Positions 47,396 through 58,297 of a stretch of 64,000 bases of DNA are shown here, in pieces (position 1 is the first letter of the stretch; every line of letters begins with the position of its first letter). A model generated the notes under the pieces. That model did not search any database and was not told the DNA's origin. It was given only the letters and a program-made list of their open reading frames with translations. The position numbers and the translations under genes were made by a program. This DNA is from Diabrotica undecimpunctata (lineage: Eukaryota > Arthropoda > Insecta > Coleoptera > Chrysomelidae). The stretch is taken from the NCBI RefSeq assembly GCF_040954645.1, contig NC_092806.1, forward strand, positions 30,157,644 to 30,221,643, given 5' to 3'.

Positions 47396-47989
47396 ACTTT
47401 GCTTTGCGATCGGTATCCATGGTTACGTCGTTGAAAACACGAAGCTGATAGACCAATCAGAATTGAAAGACAGTTGGTGTTTTCGCGATAACACAAGCTG
47501 TCTTTGGTTTGTGATTGGTCAGATTATGTGAAAATTTTAAGATGAGTGAAATAGTCATTTAAAAACCATTTTTAACTCAAAAACGATTCACAATAGATAT
47601 AGAGAAGTATTAACAAAAAATGTTCAGAATAACGTGAATATTTATAAAATAAAAAATATACTATAAAAAAACGAAATTGTAAGCAACTTCCGATATAATT
47701 GGAAGTAGATTAAAATATTTATATATTAACGATTATTTAACATAATTTAATAGGGTCTACACAGGTGTGAGAAAGATAAGCCAAATAGTTTTAATGTACT
47801 GGATACAAATAGTTTTTAAAGTTTTAAATAAAACACCCTGTAAGCCAGTAGGAGCACCATTTTTTTTTAACTTAATTGGGTTTAATCTTAATATTTTAAG
47901 CTCAGGAATCTGCAGTTTAAATATTTCCAAAGTTGTGATGACAGGAAAGTTACATTATATAATTCCTTTAGACATACTAATAGATAAAA

Positions 47990-49775
47990 AAATATAATAA
48001 AATATACTATGGCTTATAGATATATTAAAAATATATAAAGTGAATGATAACATAGTGACTTTTTTAAAACATATAATGTCAGATTGGAAGATAAAAATTC
48101 ACCTCAAAATATCTAGTGAAAACAATATCGAAACTGAAAATATTGCAATCAACGGGCGCCTATTTCAAGGAGATTCGTTGAGCCCACTGTGGTTTTGTCT
48201 AGCGATGAACCCCCTATCCCAGATACTGAACTCAACTGACACAGGTTTTAGCATCAAAAATAACACTCCTGTTGTTGCAAAGCTTAATAATCTATTGTAT
48301 ATGGATGATTTAAAACTATTAGCTTCCACTCGAAGCCACCTGGATTAGATGCTAAAAACAGTAGAAAATTTCTTTCATGATATTAGTATGCACTTCGGTC
48401 TTGAAGTGTCGTATCTTACATATAATCAAAGGAAAGGTTCAGCCCGGCGGATTCGATATGAAAAACGGCCAGAACATCGAGGCCATGGGTGAAAAATTGA
48501 CCATAAGCAAATGAAAAATGAGATAACTACTAAGTTTATGCGAACGGTAAAACAGCTGCTCGTTCACACCTTAACAGTAAAAATTTGTTTAAGGCACTAA
48601 ACAACTAAGCATGTTGTGCGCTTAGCTACTCATTTAGTATTGTTAAGTGGACAAAAACGGATATAGAAAATCTTCAGCGAAAAGTACGAACACACCTCAC
48701 AAAGGCACAAAAACACCATCCTCGAAGTGCAGTAGAAAGAACGACATTACCGCGATATTTAGGAGAACGAGGACTTATGGATATACGTGAGCAACTAGAA
48801 AAACAAATTACTAATTTAAGAACTTATTTTCGGGTGCAGGCTGAGACATCTACTACTGGATGGGTAAACCTCTGCACGGGCGACATCCCAATGAGGTCAG
48901 TCAAGACCATGTCGACAATATAGCGTCGAACTATTGGCTGACATCAGGAAAGATGTTCCCTGAAACAGAAGGTTCACTACTGGCCATTCAGAATCAGGTT
49001 ATACCAACCAAAAATTACCTGAAATATATCGTCAAAGACCCTCATGTCCAAAATGACAAATGCCGATATGGATGTCAAGTTCAGGAAATCATCCAACATC
49101 TTACCGGGGGCTGTCAGGCATTTGCTGCAACTGAATATAAGGAACGGCACGACTCAGTAGGAAAGATCATTCATCAAGAGATAGCTATCAAACTGGGACT
49201 TCTTCAAACAAACTATCTTCCATATTATCGATACGTTTCTTAGATTATACTTGAGAATGACAACTACAAGCTATACTGGGACCGCACTGTGCTTACAGAC
49301 CAAACAGTGGCACATAATAGACCAGATCTCATACTAGTTAATAAACTAAAGAGATAAACAACATTAATTGATGTGGCGATACCCAACAATAATAATCTTC
49401 GTGTTAAACATAACGAAAAAATCGCCAAGTACAGGGATCTGGAAATTTAAATACGAAGACAGTGGAGAATGGAAAGTACCCAGACAATACCTAATATTCT
49501 CTCTACTACTGGAGTCATTCCAAAGAACCTCCTAGAAAATTTAAAAAAGCTAGGTCTGAATGAACATCTCTACAAGACCATGCAGAAAGCTGTACTACTC
49601 TCAACGTCAAGATATGTACGAACATTTTTGGGAGATACTCCAGCATATCAAGTCACCTAGGGTTCGGTAACACGAAAAGAGTCCCACCAGAGCTCAATCC
49701 TTTTGATACCGTAGGCGTCTGGAATGAGTCATTTTTTAACTTAGACGGAGTGTGAGCCGTATGGCTAAATCTGGA
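47990..49775 (+). pseudogene. R2-like LINE relic (RT and C-terminal region)
   Basis: The RT part (48040-48348) reads NGRLFQGDSLSPLWFCLAMN, PLSQILNSTDTGFSIKN and NLLYMDDLKLLASTRSHLD, with the YMDD active site intact. It continues to FFHDISMHFGLE after a stop. After a poorly preserved middle part, 48860-49243 has GKPLHGRHPNEVSQDHVDN, WLTSGKMFPETEGSLLAIQN, QVIPTKNYLKYIVKDP and a zinc-binding-like C-x3-C..H-x4-C (CRYGCQVQEIIQHLTGGC). Then comes YKLYWDRTVLTDQTVAHNRP, and at 49469-49660 ILSTTGVIPKNLLENLKKLG. This order matches proteins commonly annotated as R2-type polyproteins in invertebrates. Stops and shifts make it inactive. Confidence 0.8.
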
Positions 49776-50654
49776 TAATAAAAGATCAATTTAGAGATTA
49801 ATGACAATATTTTTCAAGTTATTACGTTATAGACATGTACATGTACATACCTCAAGAAATCAAAAACTAAGGATAAAGATTTTTAAGATATCTTAAAAAG
49901 AAGATAATTTTAAAGGCAAAAATTAATCTTAAATTTTGTAATGGGTAAGGAAATTATTATTGCAAATAAACATACAAAAATTTAAAATTCAACATGCACT
50001 TAAATCAATCATCGTCATAGTACTGTCTTTCTTTAAAGAATAAGCTACATCTTTTAAAAATAGCAGCATTGCATGATTTGAAGAGTTTTGAATAGAAAAT
50101 TTATATAAAAAATTGTATTGTGGCTAATGTCATACAAGTTCAAAGAACTAGCTGACGGGATATATTTAAGGGTATGCATGTATAGATATATATCTACAAA
50201 ATTCGCTTTCCAAAATCGGAGTTATCCACTTTTACTACATATCATTCATATGCCATCAATTTTCCATTTGAGCGCCTACAAAAGTCATTACGGAAAATGG
50301 CGGAAACATTTTATGCATAACACTTTTGACACCAAAGATGTATTCTCCGTATTCACAGTAAATATTCAGTTTTTAGGCAGTCATCATTTCGCAGAATTTT
50401 TTACACTTTTAACCCGAACGTGTATTTGGAATTTTTTATTTTTTAATCAAATGCTATCTGACATACATTAGTCACAGTTTTCATCGGTTTTTTACTATTG
50501 CTGTAAATATGTATAATATAAAATGTAAAAAACTTTTTTATTTAATGAAATCTAAGACAATCTTCTGATAATATGCATATTTTACAAATGAAGGGTACAT
50601 ATCCAAAAGGGGACAAGTCGCAATTTTTCATAAATCGATCTAGTGGTGCCATCT
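49776..50654. other. AT-rich stretch; one 117-codon frame of unknown nature
   Basis: The frame at 50118-50471 (plus) shows no motif, signal or TE similarity and is probably chance. Nothing else was recognised. Confidence 0.35.
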
Positions 50655-50661
50655 TGTAGCA

Positions 50662-52629
50662 ATTGAAGACTACAGGAGAAAAACGCTGTAAGTCAATTTT
50701 TATCGATTTTTTGATGAATACATTTTTCGATACTTGGATACACGTATTACAATCCACAAATATTAAACAAAATAAAAGTGCAATAAGTCAAACGTTACAA
50801 ACGAATAAAATAATGCTGTACAATGGAAGAGCGCTGCAAGTCAAGGTTAAACTAGGCAACAATGCTATAAGTCAGATTTAGGTGCTCAATGCGCCTGTCC
50901 GTAAGGACAATTTACAACGGAAAATCACAGTCAGTGTTCAGCATTCATACAAGTTGTTTATTTTAGTATCATTATTATCATAATCACAGTTTGTTTTTTA
51001 ACGTTTAGTAAGTTTGAACTATTGTTTATTAATATGGAAAGTGAGGACAGTGAAATTGAAGAGGCTTTACAGTCAAAAACTACAAGAAAACGAAAAAGTT
51101 TTGGGCGAATATCTGATGTAGCTAAAGCGCTAAAAGTTCAAACTCACGAAACAGGCGAGGACTGCCGTTGTAAACGTTATCAGTGTTTTGAAAATATAAC
51201 GGTTGAACAAAAAAATACAATCATTCGTAATTTTAATTCTATGCTGAATTGGGACGAGCAAAGTGTTTATTTGGGTGGTCTAATATCCATACTTCCTGTA
51301 ACTCAAAGAAGGCCAAGGCTTTTTATTACAGAATTCGCCTTGCGGTAACTAATGATGAGAGGCATACATCACTTGCAAAAGACGTTCAGGTTTGTCAAAA
51401 AGATTTTGTTGCTCTTCATGGCATATCCACGAGAAGATTACAAACTGTACAAAAAGCCCTAAAACATGGTACAATTGCCAAGGACAATAGAGGTAAACAT
51501 GGCTCAAGACCCAATAAAATGTCTGAAGAAACTATGCAGTTAATTTTAAATCACATAAAATCATTCAAAGGGCGCATGAGTCACTACAGCCTAAAAAAAT
51601 CTAGCAAGAAGTACCTTTCAGAGGAACTTAACATTAAAAAGATGTACAAAATGTTCCTAGAGAAACATCCCAATAGAGCAGTGTGCTATGAAGTATATAG
51701 AAAAACATTCAACACACGCTTTAATATCTCCTTTGGGTATCCCAGAACCGACACTTGCAGCATTTGTGATGCTTCCAAAATAAAAATAAGGGAATGTAAA
51801 GATGAAAAATTAATTAATAAACTTAAAACAGTGCAGAAACTTCACTTGCTGAAAGCACAGACATTTTACAAACGAAAAACAAAGTACAAGTGGTTGATAA
51901 CTACTTATTGCGTAGCTGGGACACTTTTCTTGCACCTATGTATGCTACAAAAGCACCTTTTAAAACTAGACCAATAAGAGAATTAAGCATTTCACAGAAA
52001 CATCCCAGACTAAGTTATTTCAGAGGCACCTACAATGGAACAATGGTTTCTGCTGTCATTAACAAAAAAGTGACTGGTAGGGAACCACCGTATACTGGAA
52101 AGGAATTCGTTTTTCCTTCTCGATCCTATACTGTGTCACTGCCCATTCCAATTGCAAAAATTGCAAAAGATCTCCAATTTTAAAAAAAATTTTGTTCAGA
52201 AAAAGGAAGAATGTATTTTGATCAGCTAAAAAAAAACATGACTTATTTTTTATTTTAAGAATTTTACAATTTTATTGATTCATTTAACAAATTATATTAT
52301 TGTTTTTAGGTTTAGTTAAGTGAAACAAGTCTAGTTCTGTTTATTTTTTTCTTTCGTTGAATTAATAATATATTTTGTCAATTACAGGGTTCTTGCCTTT
52401 TTCCCCCAGACCTTTGGTTGTTTTTTTTTTAATTTCTCTTGTTACCTATTGTACATGACAATTTCAGTTTTATAATATCATACTCTGTATACACATGAGT
52501 TGTCAAAAACTCAATACAACAGTGTTTTAGCATGTTTATTTATGAATTATGAAGTTTTGAATCTAAAAATCGAGTTTTCCAAAAATTTAAAAAATTGACT
52601 TACAGCGTTTTTCCCCTGTAGTCTTCAAT
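50662..52629 (+). mobile_element. DNA transposon with about 40-bp terminal inverted repeats, internally deleted
   Basis: The left end begins ATTGAAGACTACAGGAGAAA and continues to CGCTGTAAGTCAATTTTT. The right end (to 52629) is its reverse complement with one difference in the first 38 bp. A GCTRTAAGTCA-like motif recurs inside the left end (about 50685, 50780, 50832, 50863), probably binding sites. The interior holds the TE protein gene 51022-52183. No convincing target duplication was found. Length 1968 bp. Confidence 0.8.
51022..52183 (+). pseudogene. TE protein with Cys motif, frameshifted and deleted
   Basis: First frame (51031-51348): an acidic start MESEDSEIEEAL, basic RKRKSFGRISDVAKAL, and CRCKRYQCFENI. 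A frameshift near 51310 leads to the second frame (to 51977): VQVCQKDFVALHGISTRRLQ, AKDNRGKHGSRPNKM, then FGYPRTDTCSICDASKIKIR, a C-x2-C motif. Near 51905 the middle catalytic part is missing. The last frame (to 52183) begins at about RSWDTFLAPMY and ends VSLPIPIAKIAKDLQF. The same blocks occur at 18360-19640 and, N-terminal only, at 52874-53060. It is probably the transposase or core protein of the surrounding element. The superfamily is not identified with certainty. Confidence 0.65.
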
Positions 52630-52873
52630 TTTAACATAGAAGTGGTCAAGGGCTTGTTACACGTCCTAAAAGCGCCTGCTTCCATTGAAATGCTAATTAT
52701 AGTTTACGCATACACCGCCAATAGGGGGCAATTTCTCATCAGACTGGTCCTAAAAGTGTACAGTCCATATAAACAGCTGATAGACGTTGATCTAATACGC
52801 GCAGCTTAGAGTTAGGTTCGTCGGTTAAGCTAGTGTTTTCATTGTTTTAAAAAGTGATTTAAAGTAAATAACA

Positions 52874-53060
52874 ATGAATATCGAAAACAATAGTAGTGGA
52901 AACGAGACTGAAGTAGTGCCTAGACAGAGTGAATCAAAAAAGCGGAAAAAGCACGGCAGAATGAGAGATGTTACGAAAAAAATTAGACTGTAGAGTCACG
53001 AAGTAGGTACAACCTGTAATAGATCACATGCCATAAGTCAGTTAAAAAATATCCGCAAGG
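52874..53060 (+). pseudogene. N-terminal fragment of the same TE protein family
   Basis: It starts MNIENNSSGNETEVVPRQSE and continues KKRKKHGRMRDVTKKIRL, stop, SHEVGTTC. This aligns with RKRKSFGRISDVAKAL...THETGEDC of the gene at 51022. It is followed by CCATAAGTCAG, a form of the terminal motif of that element. Only about 55 codons remain. Confidence 0.65.
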
Positions 53061-53214
53061 GGCGCTTACGTCGAGGTTTGGTATTAAGTCATAACCTCAG
53101 ATTATTCCTCAGATTCAGATATACATTTCAATACATTTTTGCAGATTTTCAGCCATAGTTTTACAGTGTTTAAAATTTGTGAAATTAGTTAGTTATTTAA
53201 TCTTTAGTTTGAAC

Positions 53215-54120
53215 ATTTTTGAACATATCATTTTTAAGTATGTGCCCCAAATGTAAAAGTATGTCTTTCTCGTTTGATATGAGCGGTCCATGCTATTTTC
53301 GAAATTCTCCCAAAAAGCCACGTTTTAAAAGCTTCTAGGTTTCTTATAAGTCAACATTAATAGTCTAAGCTTCGGCACCATAAAGAAGAATAGAATGGAT
53401 ATAACATTTTACCAATATTAATTTGCAACCTGAGTATTTGTTCTAAAAAAATGTCCTCATTTTTAAAAAGGCTGCTCTTGATTACTCTATTCTTGATCCA
53501 ATTTCTGATTTCGGATTTAGATTTTCATTAATCGATGCTTCAAGTATTTCAATTTGGTTATTTGTTCAATATCTTTACTGTATTAAACCATTATTTATTA
53601 TAAAATATCGAAAAACTTTCTATTAACTTTTATTCTTGACTTTTTGTTAGATGTATTGGTAATAGATTGCAGTGTTTTCTAAAAATTTCCTCAGTTTGTA
53701 CAATAGAAACCTTATGTCGTATGTCTTTGTTAAAACTACGAAAAGCAGATAAGTTTGTCCGTCTCTTGACATGTATTAGTGTAAAGATATTGTCTATACA
53801 AGAGCGATCGACAGGAAGACCTGCTTGTTGTTCTATTTATAGAGGTTTGTATTTTTCTTCTGTTGTGTTAGTACTTTTGTCAATCTAATAAGAGTGCTGG
53901 TCACGATGATACATCGATAGTTCTTGCAGTCTTTTTGTTGCCTTTTTGTGGATAGGTGTTATCCAGCCTTCTTTCTATTTTTCTGGAATATATTCTTTAT
54001 ATGGATACCTATTAAAGAGATCTGTTAGTACTTTTGTGACTTTGGTGGTCCCACGGCATCTCGGGAGTCCTGTTAGATGGACCGGTGCTCTGAATGTGTG
54101 TTTTACGTTTAGCTTTTTGT
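53215..54120 (-). pseudogene. Old LINE relic (RT pieces and tail)
   Basis: Minus strand, 54110-53650: fragments like HKKGNKKTARTIDVSS correspond to the I-H-K-K-GD-x-x-x-C-x-NYR RT block, followed by diverged pieces. 53600-53215 gives CYIHSILLYGAEA and, in a neighbouring frame, LEAFKTWLFGRISKIAWTA, the thumb of RTE-type LINEs. It is heavily mutated. Both parts may derive from one copy with an internal deletion. Confidence 0.6.
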
Positions 54121-54429
54121 AAAAAAACACGATTACACAGCTCTATCAAATCATCGTAATTTTCATTATAAAATAAACCCTAAAAACCCTGAGATTAATT
54201 AATATTAGTATAACACTATATTATATGTACGGCTAATTCACGTATTAATATGTTATAATATTTATTATTTTAGGAGGAATACATATTTTTAGGACTAGAT
54301 AAAATACAAATAATTGTAATGATTAACGAACATTATATTTTTTATATTCCTTAGAACATTCCGATTTTTATTCCTTACTTACTTACTTAGTCCTAAGCCT
54401 TTCTACCGTTAGGTGTAAGGCTGGTGGGG

Positions 54430-57426
54430 TTAAGATTTGCACTGTTGTCTCCATGCTATCCGGTCTTGTGTTAGATTTCGTGCACTTTCCCATGTCAATC
54501 CTTTCTTCTCAACTTCTTTTCTGATTTCGTCTACCCACCTAACTCTTGGTCTTCCTCGTTTGTTTTTCCCTTGCATTCTCGTTTCAAACACTCGTTTTGT
54601 TAATCTTTCATTCGACATTCTACACACGTGTCCGAACCATCTTAGTTGCCCCTCTACTATTTTTTCGTTTATTGGTTCTAGTTTTAGGTTTTGTCTGATT
54701 GTTTCGTTTCGTATTTTGTCTGTCCTCTTTCTGTTTGCTATTTTCCTCAGGAACCTCATTTCCATAGCATTGACTCGAGATTTTTGTCTCCCAGTCAATG
54801 TCCATGACTCGCTATTATACATGATTGTAGGTCTAACTACTGATTTAACGACTGCCGTTTTTACCTTCTTCGGTATTTCTTTTTTTCCCAAAAATGTTGT
54901 TTTCATAGTGTTAAATAAGCTTCCTGTTCGTCCCATTCTCTCATTTATTTCCATGTCTTGTTTACCGTTTGATTCAATTATTGCTCCTAGGTATTTAAAA
55001 TGTTCCACTTGTTCTAGTTGTTTTCCGTTTAATTGTATTGCGTGTGTCTTTCTCTTATTTGAAATTATCATTGTTTTTGTTTTCTCTGTATTTATTTTCA
55101 TATTTATGTTTGACAGTTCTTCTTCTAGGATTTCAAGGTTGTTCTGAAGGTCTTCTCTGTTTTCTGCTATCAAAACCATGTCGTCTGCGAATAGAAGCTC
55201 TGATAGTTGAGTCTGTTTCATTTGCCAGTATCCTAATATTAGTTTTCTCATTCTTCTCTTGGCTTTCTTTATTGCTGTATCCAGTACCACTGAGAACAGC
55301 AGTGGGCTCAACACGCATCCCTGTTTGAGGCCTTGACTTGTAGTAAATTCTTCGGATTCCTCGTTGTTGGTTCTCACCGTATTTGTATTATTATTGTACA
55401 TATCCTTTATTACATCAATTGTTATCCTGTCAACTCCTCTTTCCTTTAATGTCCTCCATACGTCCTTTCTTTGTATTCTGTCAAACGCCTTTTCCAGATC
55501 AATAAAGCATATATGTATTTCTCTATTTTTATTGATTACTTTCTCACTTATTTGTCTTATTGTGAATATGTGGTCTTGCGTGCTTCTGTCCTTCCTGAAT
55601 CCACATTGTGTATCTTCCATAGTTGGTTCTATTTGGGTTTTTATTCTTGTTTCTATTATTCTTGCGAATACCTTCCCAGGAATACTTGATATAGTAATAC
55701 CTCGGTAATTATTACAGTTTCTCTTGTCGCCCTTTTTGTGTATTGGTAGTATAATGTCTTTCTTCCAGTCCTGTGGTATTTCTGCTCTTTTTATGATATC
55801 ATTCATTAGTTCTTTCATGCTGTCCACTCCCTCTATTCCCATGAATTTTATCATTTCCGGGGTGATATCATCCTTGCCTGGTGCTTTGCCTAATTTAACT
55901 CTTTCAATTGCCTTTTCTAGTTCCTCTGTTGTTATGGGTTCTACTTTTTGTTCTTCATTAATTTCTTGTATCTCCACTATGTTGTCTACGTCTGTATGAG
56001 TTAGCTCTTTGAAATGTTCTCTCCATCTTTCCATTATTTGGTTTTCTTCTGTTATTACCGTTCCATTCTTGTCTTTTATATTCGGCATCATGTGTTCTTT
56101 CTTTTGTCTGAGCTGTTTTAATGCGCCATAGAAGAGTTTTTGGTTTTCTCTATAATTATTTGTCATTTTTAGTCCAAACTTTTCCCATGACCTTTCTTTT
56201 TCTGCTTTTACAACTATTTTAACCTCTTTTCTTTTTTCTTTATATGCCTCATAATCTTCAGGGCGCTTTGTACTTAGATATCTCTTCCATTTTTCTTTTT
56301 TGTTCTTTACTTTCCTTCGTATTTCGTCCGTCCACCATTCAGTTCTCCTCATGCTATTATTTGCTATTTTTGTCTTCCCGCAAGTTTCCTCAGCAGCTAT
56401 GATTAAGCTGGTCTTGAGATTTTCCCACTTTTCCTCTATACTAGCAGTTTTTGCCCTACCTTTCAAAATATTGTCTAATTTTTCTTGGAATATCTGCTTA
56501 TATCTTTCTTCTTTTAATTTGTAGCTTTTTACTTTTTCATTTACTACCTTTCTCCTCTTTTCTTCATTTTCTTTTGCTGTTCTCATTCTCATTATTACTA
56601 GATGATGATCACTGCCAATCTCTGAGCCTCTTTTGACTTTCGTGTCTTGTACTCCTTTCCATTTGTTGCTACTTACCAAAAAGTAATCTATGATTGATTT
56701 TTCATTTCTACTTTCTTGTACTCTCGTGTATTTGTGTACTTTTTTATGTTTAAATTTTGTATTTGTTATAACAAGTTTATTCTCCATACATATTTCTATT
56801 ATTCTTTCGCCATTTTTGTTTAGTATTTCTTCTCCTTCTTTTCCCATGCATTCCTCAATTCCATTGTTATTATTTCCGACTCTACCGTTTAGATCTCCCA
56901 TTACAATTATATTTTCTTCCCCATTGTCAATTTGCATTTGGAGCTCCTCGAAAAATTTATCCTTCTCTTCCTTTTTTGCATCTTCATTTACTCCGTAGGC
57001 TGTTATTATTGTCCATATTTCCTCGTCTATCAGTTTCATTTTCAGCGATAATATTCTCTGGTTAACATATGTTTCTTCTATAACGTATTGTAGACTATTC
57101 GGTGCAATTATTATCCCTACGCCTTCTTTTGCTCTCTCCTTTGCATCAGCTCCTACCCAAAATAACCAATATCCTTTGTGTATCCTCTTAAGACCTCTTC
57201 CTTTCATTTTCGTTTCCGTTATTCCTAATATTTCTATTTTTTGTCTGATCATTTCTTCTACAAGTTCTACCTCTTTTCCATTGATGCTTCTTACGTTCCA
57301 TGTTCCCATTTTTATCTCTCCTTTTTTCTGCGGTATATCTTTCATCTTCTTTCTATTCTCATCCTTGTTTACCTTTGCATCGTGCTTTTTCCTATCGTTA
57401 TTCCTATTCGTCGCCCTGGTCGTCAT
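54430..57426 (-). CDS. LINE ORF2p: APE endonuclease and reverse transcriptase
   Basis: 998 aa from the first Met. The endonuclease has GTWNVRSING (41-50), ITETKMKG (Glu71), IIVMGDLNGRVG (Asp178, Asn180) and GSDHHLV (271-277). A Lys/Glu-rich linker (about 285-500) follows, with a WWTDEIR motif. RT blocks are GKAPGKDDITPEMIKF (513-528), ILPIHKKGDKRNCNNYRGIT (559-578), CFIDLEKAFDR (Asp643), GLKQGCVLSPLLF (699-711) and LLFADDMVLIAE (Asp748, Asp749). The tail has LRWFGHVCRMS and KRGRPRVRWVDEI. All catalytic residues are present. The frame remains open 21 codons upstream of the Met and beyond the ORF1 stop, to a TGA inside ORF1. It is RTE-like in domain order, but with an ORF1. Confidence 0.95.
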   Translation of the reverse strand: MTTRATNRNNDRKKHDAKVNKDENRKKMKDIPQKKGEIKMGTWNVRSINGKEVELVEEMIRQKIEILGITETKMKGRGLKRIHKGYWLFWVGADAKERAKEGVGIIIAPNSLQYVIEETYVNQRILSLKMKLIDEEIWTIITAYGVNEDAKKEEKDKFFEELQMQIDNGEENIIVMGDLNGRVGNNNNGIEECMGKEGEEILNKNGERIIEICMENKLVITNTKFKHKKVHKYTRVQESRNEKSIIDYFLVSSNKWKGVQDTKVKRGSEIGSDHHLVIMRMRTAKENEEKRRKVVNEKVKSYKLKEERYKQIFQEKLDNILKGRAKTASIEEKWENLKTSLIIAAEETCGKTKIANNSMRRTEWWTDEIRRKVKNKKEKWKRYLSTKRPEDYEAYKEKRKEVKIVVKAEKERSWEKFGLKMTNNYRENQKLFYGALKQLRQKKEHMMPNIKDKNGTVITEENQIMERWREHFKELTHTDVDNIVEIQEINEEQKVEPITTEELEKAIERVKLGKAPGKDDITPEMIKFMGIEGVDSMKELMNDIIKRAEIPQDWKKDIILPIHKKGDKRNCNNYRGITISSIPGKVFARIIETRIKTQIEPTMEDTQCGFRKDRSTQDHIFTIRQISEKVINKNREIHICFIDLEKAFDRIQRKDVWRTLKERGVDRITIDVIKDMYNNNTNTVRTNNEESEEFTTSQGLKQGCVLSPLLFSVVLDTAIKKAKRRMRKLILGYWQMKQTQLSELLFADDMVLIAENREDLQNNLEILEEELSNINMKINTEKTKTMIISNKRKTHAIQLNGKQLEQVEHFKYLGAIIESNGKQDMEINERMGRTGSLFNTMKTTFLGKKEIPKKVKTAVVKSVVRPTIMYNSESWTLTGRQKSRVNAMEMRFLRKIANRKRTDKIRNETIRQNLKLEPINEKIVEGQLRWFGHVCRMSNERLTKRVFETRMQGKNKRGRPRVRWVDEIRKEVEKKGLTWESARNLTQDRIAWRQQCKS

Positions 57427-57485
57427 TGTCAGATCCTTTCCGTTGCTTTGGTCGTTATCAATGTTCCTCGTGTGGGTGTAGTTTT

Positions 57486-58196
57486 CTAGTTTTTTGGATG
57501 TTTTTCAAGTTCCTTTTTTATTTTGTTCCATCTCCATTCTTCTTGGTTTACTAACACCTTGTTGTAACCAATTTTGACGTCTTTGCCTTTCTCTTTTTCG
57601 TTTTTTGCAAAATTTCTTAGGTGTTTCTGCTTTTCTTTCTCTTCTCTGGTCAAGTCATCATTGATGAATACTTTCTCTCCTACGACGTTTTTTAGTTTAT
57701 ATTTTTTTGCCATAATCTCGTGTTTTTCCTCTTCATTTCTTAGTTTTATTACGCATGTATTCTCGCCTATTTTTTTTACTGTTGTAGGTGTAATATCAAT
57801 TTGAAGATGTTTATTAAAAAGTCCGTTTATTCTTTCTTTTAGGCTGCTTGGTTCATTTGTATCCATTTTTAGACCATTTATTACAATGTTGTTTTTTCTT
57901 CTATTTTTTTCGATTATTTCGACTGCTTTTTTCATTTCTTGTAACTCTCTCCTTATTTCTGAATTCTCTTTTCTTATATCCTGATTTTCTTTTTTTAATT
58001 GTTCGTTTTCTACTGTCAGTTTTAGTAGAGCTTCGTTTGTTTTGTTTTGTTGGTCTTTAATTTCTCTTATTTCAGTTTTTATTTCTTTCTGTTCTTGCTT
58101 CATATCTTTTTGAGTTGTGTTCATTTCTTTCATCATTATTAATAACTGGTCTAATTTCTCAGATTCAGTTGTTTGGCGTTTTGTTTTATTCCTCAT
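57486..58196 (-). CDS. LINE ORF1p: coiled coil plus RNA-binding-like domain
   Basis: 236 aa. Residues about 10-105 form a long heptad-rich coiled coil (repeated Lys/Glu/Gln with Leu/Ile/Met), expected to mediate multimer formation. KNNIVINGLKMD (about 112-123) has the look of the first strand of an RRM. The rest (KHLQIDITPTTVKKIGENTC, EKVFINDDLTREEKEKQKHL) resembles the C-terminal part of L1-type ORF1 proteins. It would bind element RNA in the retrotransposition particle. The stop TAG is at 57488-57486, directly after an A-AAA-AAC heptamer. No lesion is visible. Confidence 0.9.
   Translation of the reverse strand: MRNKTKRQTTESEKLDQLLIMMKEMNTTQKDMKQEQKEIKTEIREIKDQQNKTNEALLKLTVENEQLKKENQDIRKENSEIRRELQEMKKAVEIIEKNRRKNNIVINGLKMDTNEPSSLKERINGLFNKHLQIDITPTTVKKIGENTCVIKLRNEEEKHEIMAKKYKLKNVVGEKVFINDDLTREEKEKQKHLRNFAKNEKEKGKDVKIGYNKVLVNQEEWRWNKIKKELEKHPKN
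57489..57495 (-). promoter_or_regulatory. Candidate -1 ribosomal frameshift site (A AAA AAC) at the ORF1 stop
   Basis: In the ORF1 frame the last codons are CCA AAA AAC TAG, so A-AAA-AAC fits X-XXY-YYZ exactly. After a -1 slip the next codon is CTA, then GAA AAC, which is the open ORF2 frame without a stop. The frames overlap by only a few codons (the ORF2 frame is closed by TGA just upstream). I did not find a convincing downstream stem-loop by eye. Reinitiation at the ORF2 Met, 59 bases downstream, is the alternative. Confidence 0.5.
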
Positions 58197-58297
58197 ATCG
58201 CTTTTAAACAGAATCTGAAGTAAAATTGTGAAATCTAATCTGTAACGTATAAGTATATATAATTGGCGATGAGATAAAACATAAATTTGACAGTTGA

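Larger units (their letters stand above)
44776..47842. mobile_element. Nested mariner-like element with long imperfect terminal inverted repeats
   Basis: The outer ends read TACAGGGTG in inverted orientation (44776 and 47842). An extended inverted similarity links about 44880-45160 with 46384-46525 plus 47565-47720. The right copy is interrupted at about 46526-47560 by unrelated sequence. Inside, a second pair of TACAGGGTGCTG ends (45161 and 46383) bounds a mariner-type unit with a transposase relic. So either one element contains duplicated ends, or a mariner lies inside another element. The layout was read by eye and the identity is only moderate. Confidence 0.65.
54374..58297 (-). mobile_element. 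Apparently full-length two-ORF LINE
   Basis: The element has about 100 bp of 5' leader, intact ORF1 (58196-57486), intact ORF2 (57426-54430 from the first Met), a short 3' UTR and a (TAAG)n tail at about 54374-54390. CTTACTTAG on the plus strand is seen both at the tail (54382-54390) and at 58298-58306. This could be the target duplication, but it overlaps the tail repeat, so the ends are approximate. It is the only copy here with no visible lesion. Confidence 0.85.

Noticed and set aside
50118..50471. 117-aa open frame as a gene
   Set aside because: No domain or signal recognised. Length alone is not convincing in sequence of this size.
54437..58060. Many long plus-strand open frames opposite the intact LINE, rich in Phe/Ser/Leu
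   Set aside because: They are antisense shadows of Lys/Glu-rich ORF1 and ORF2.
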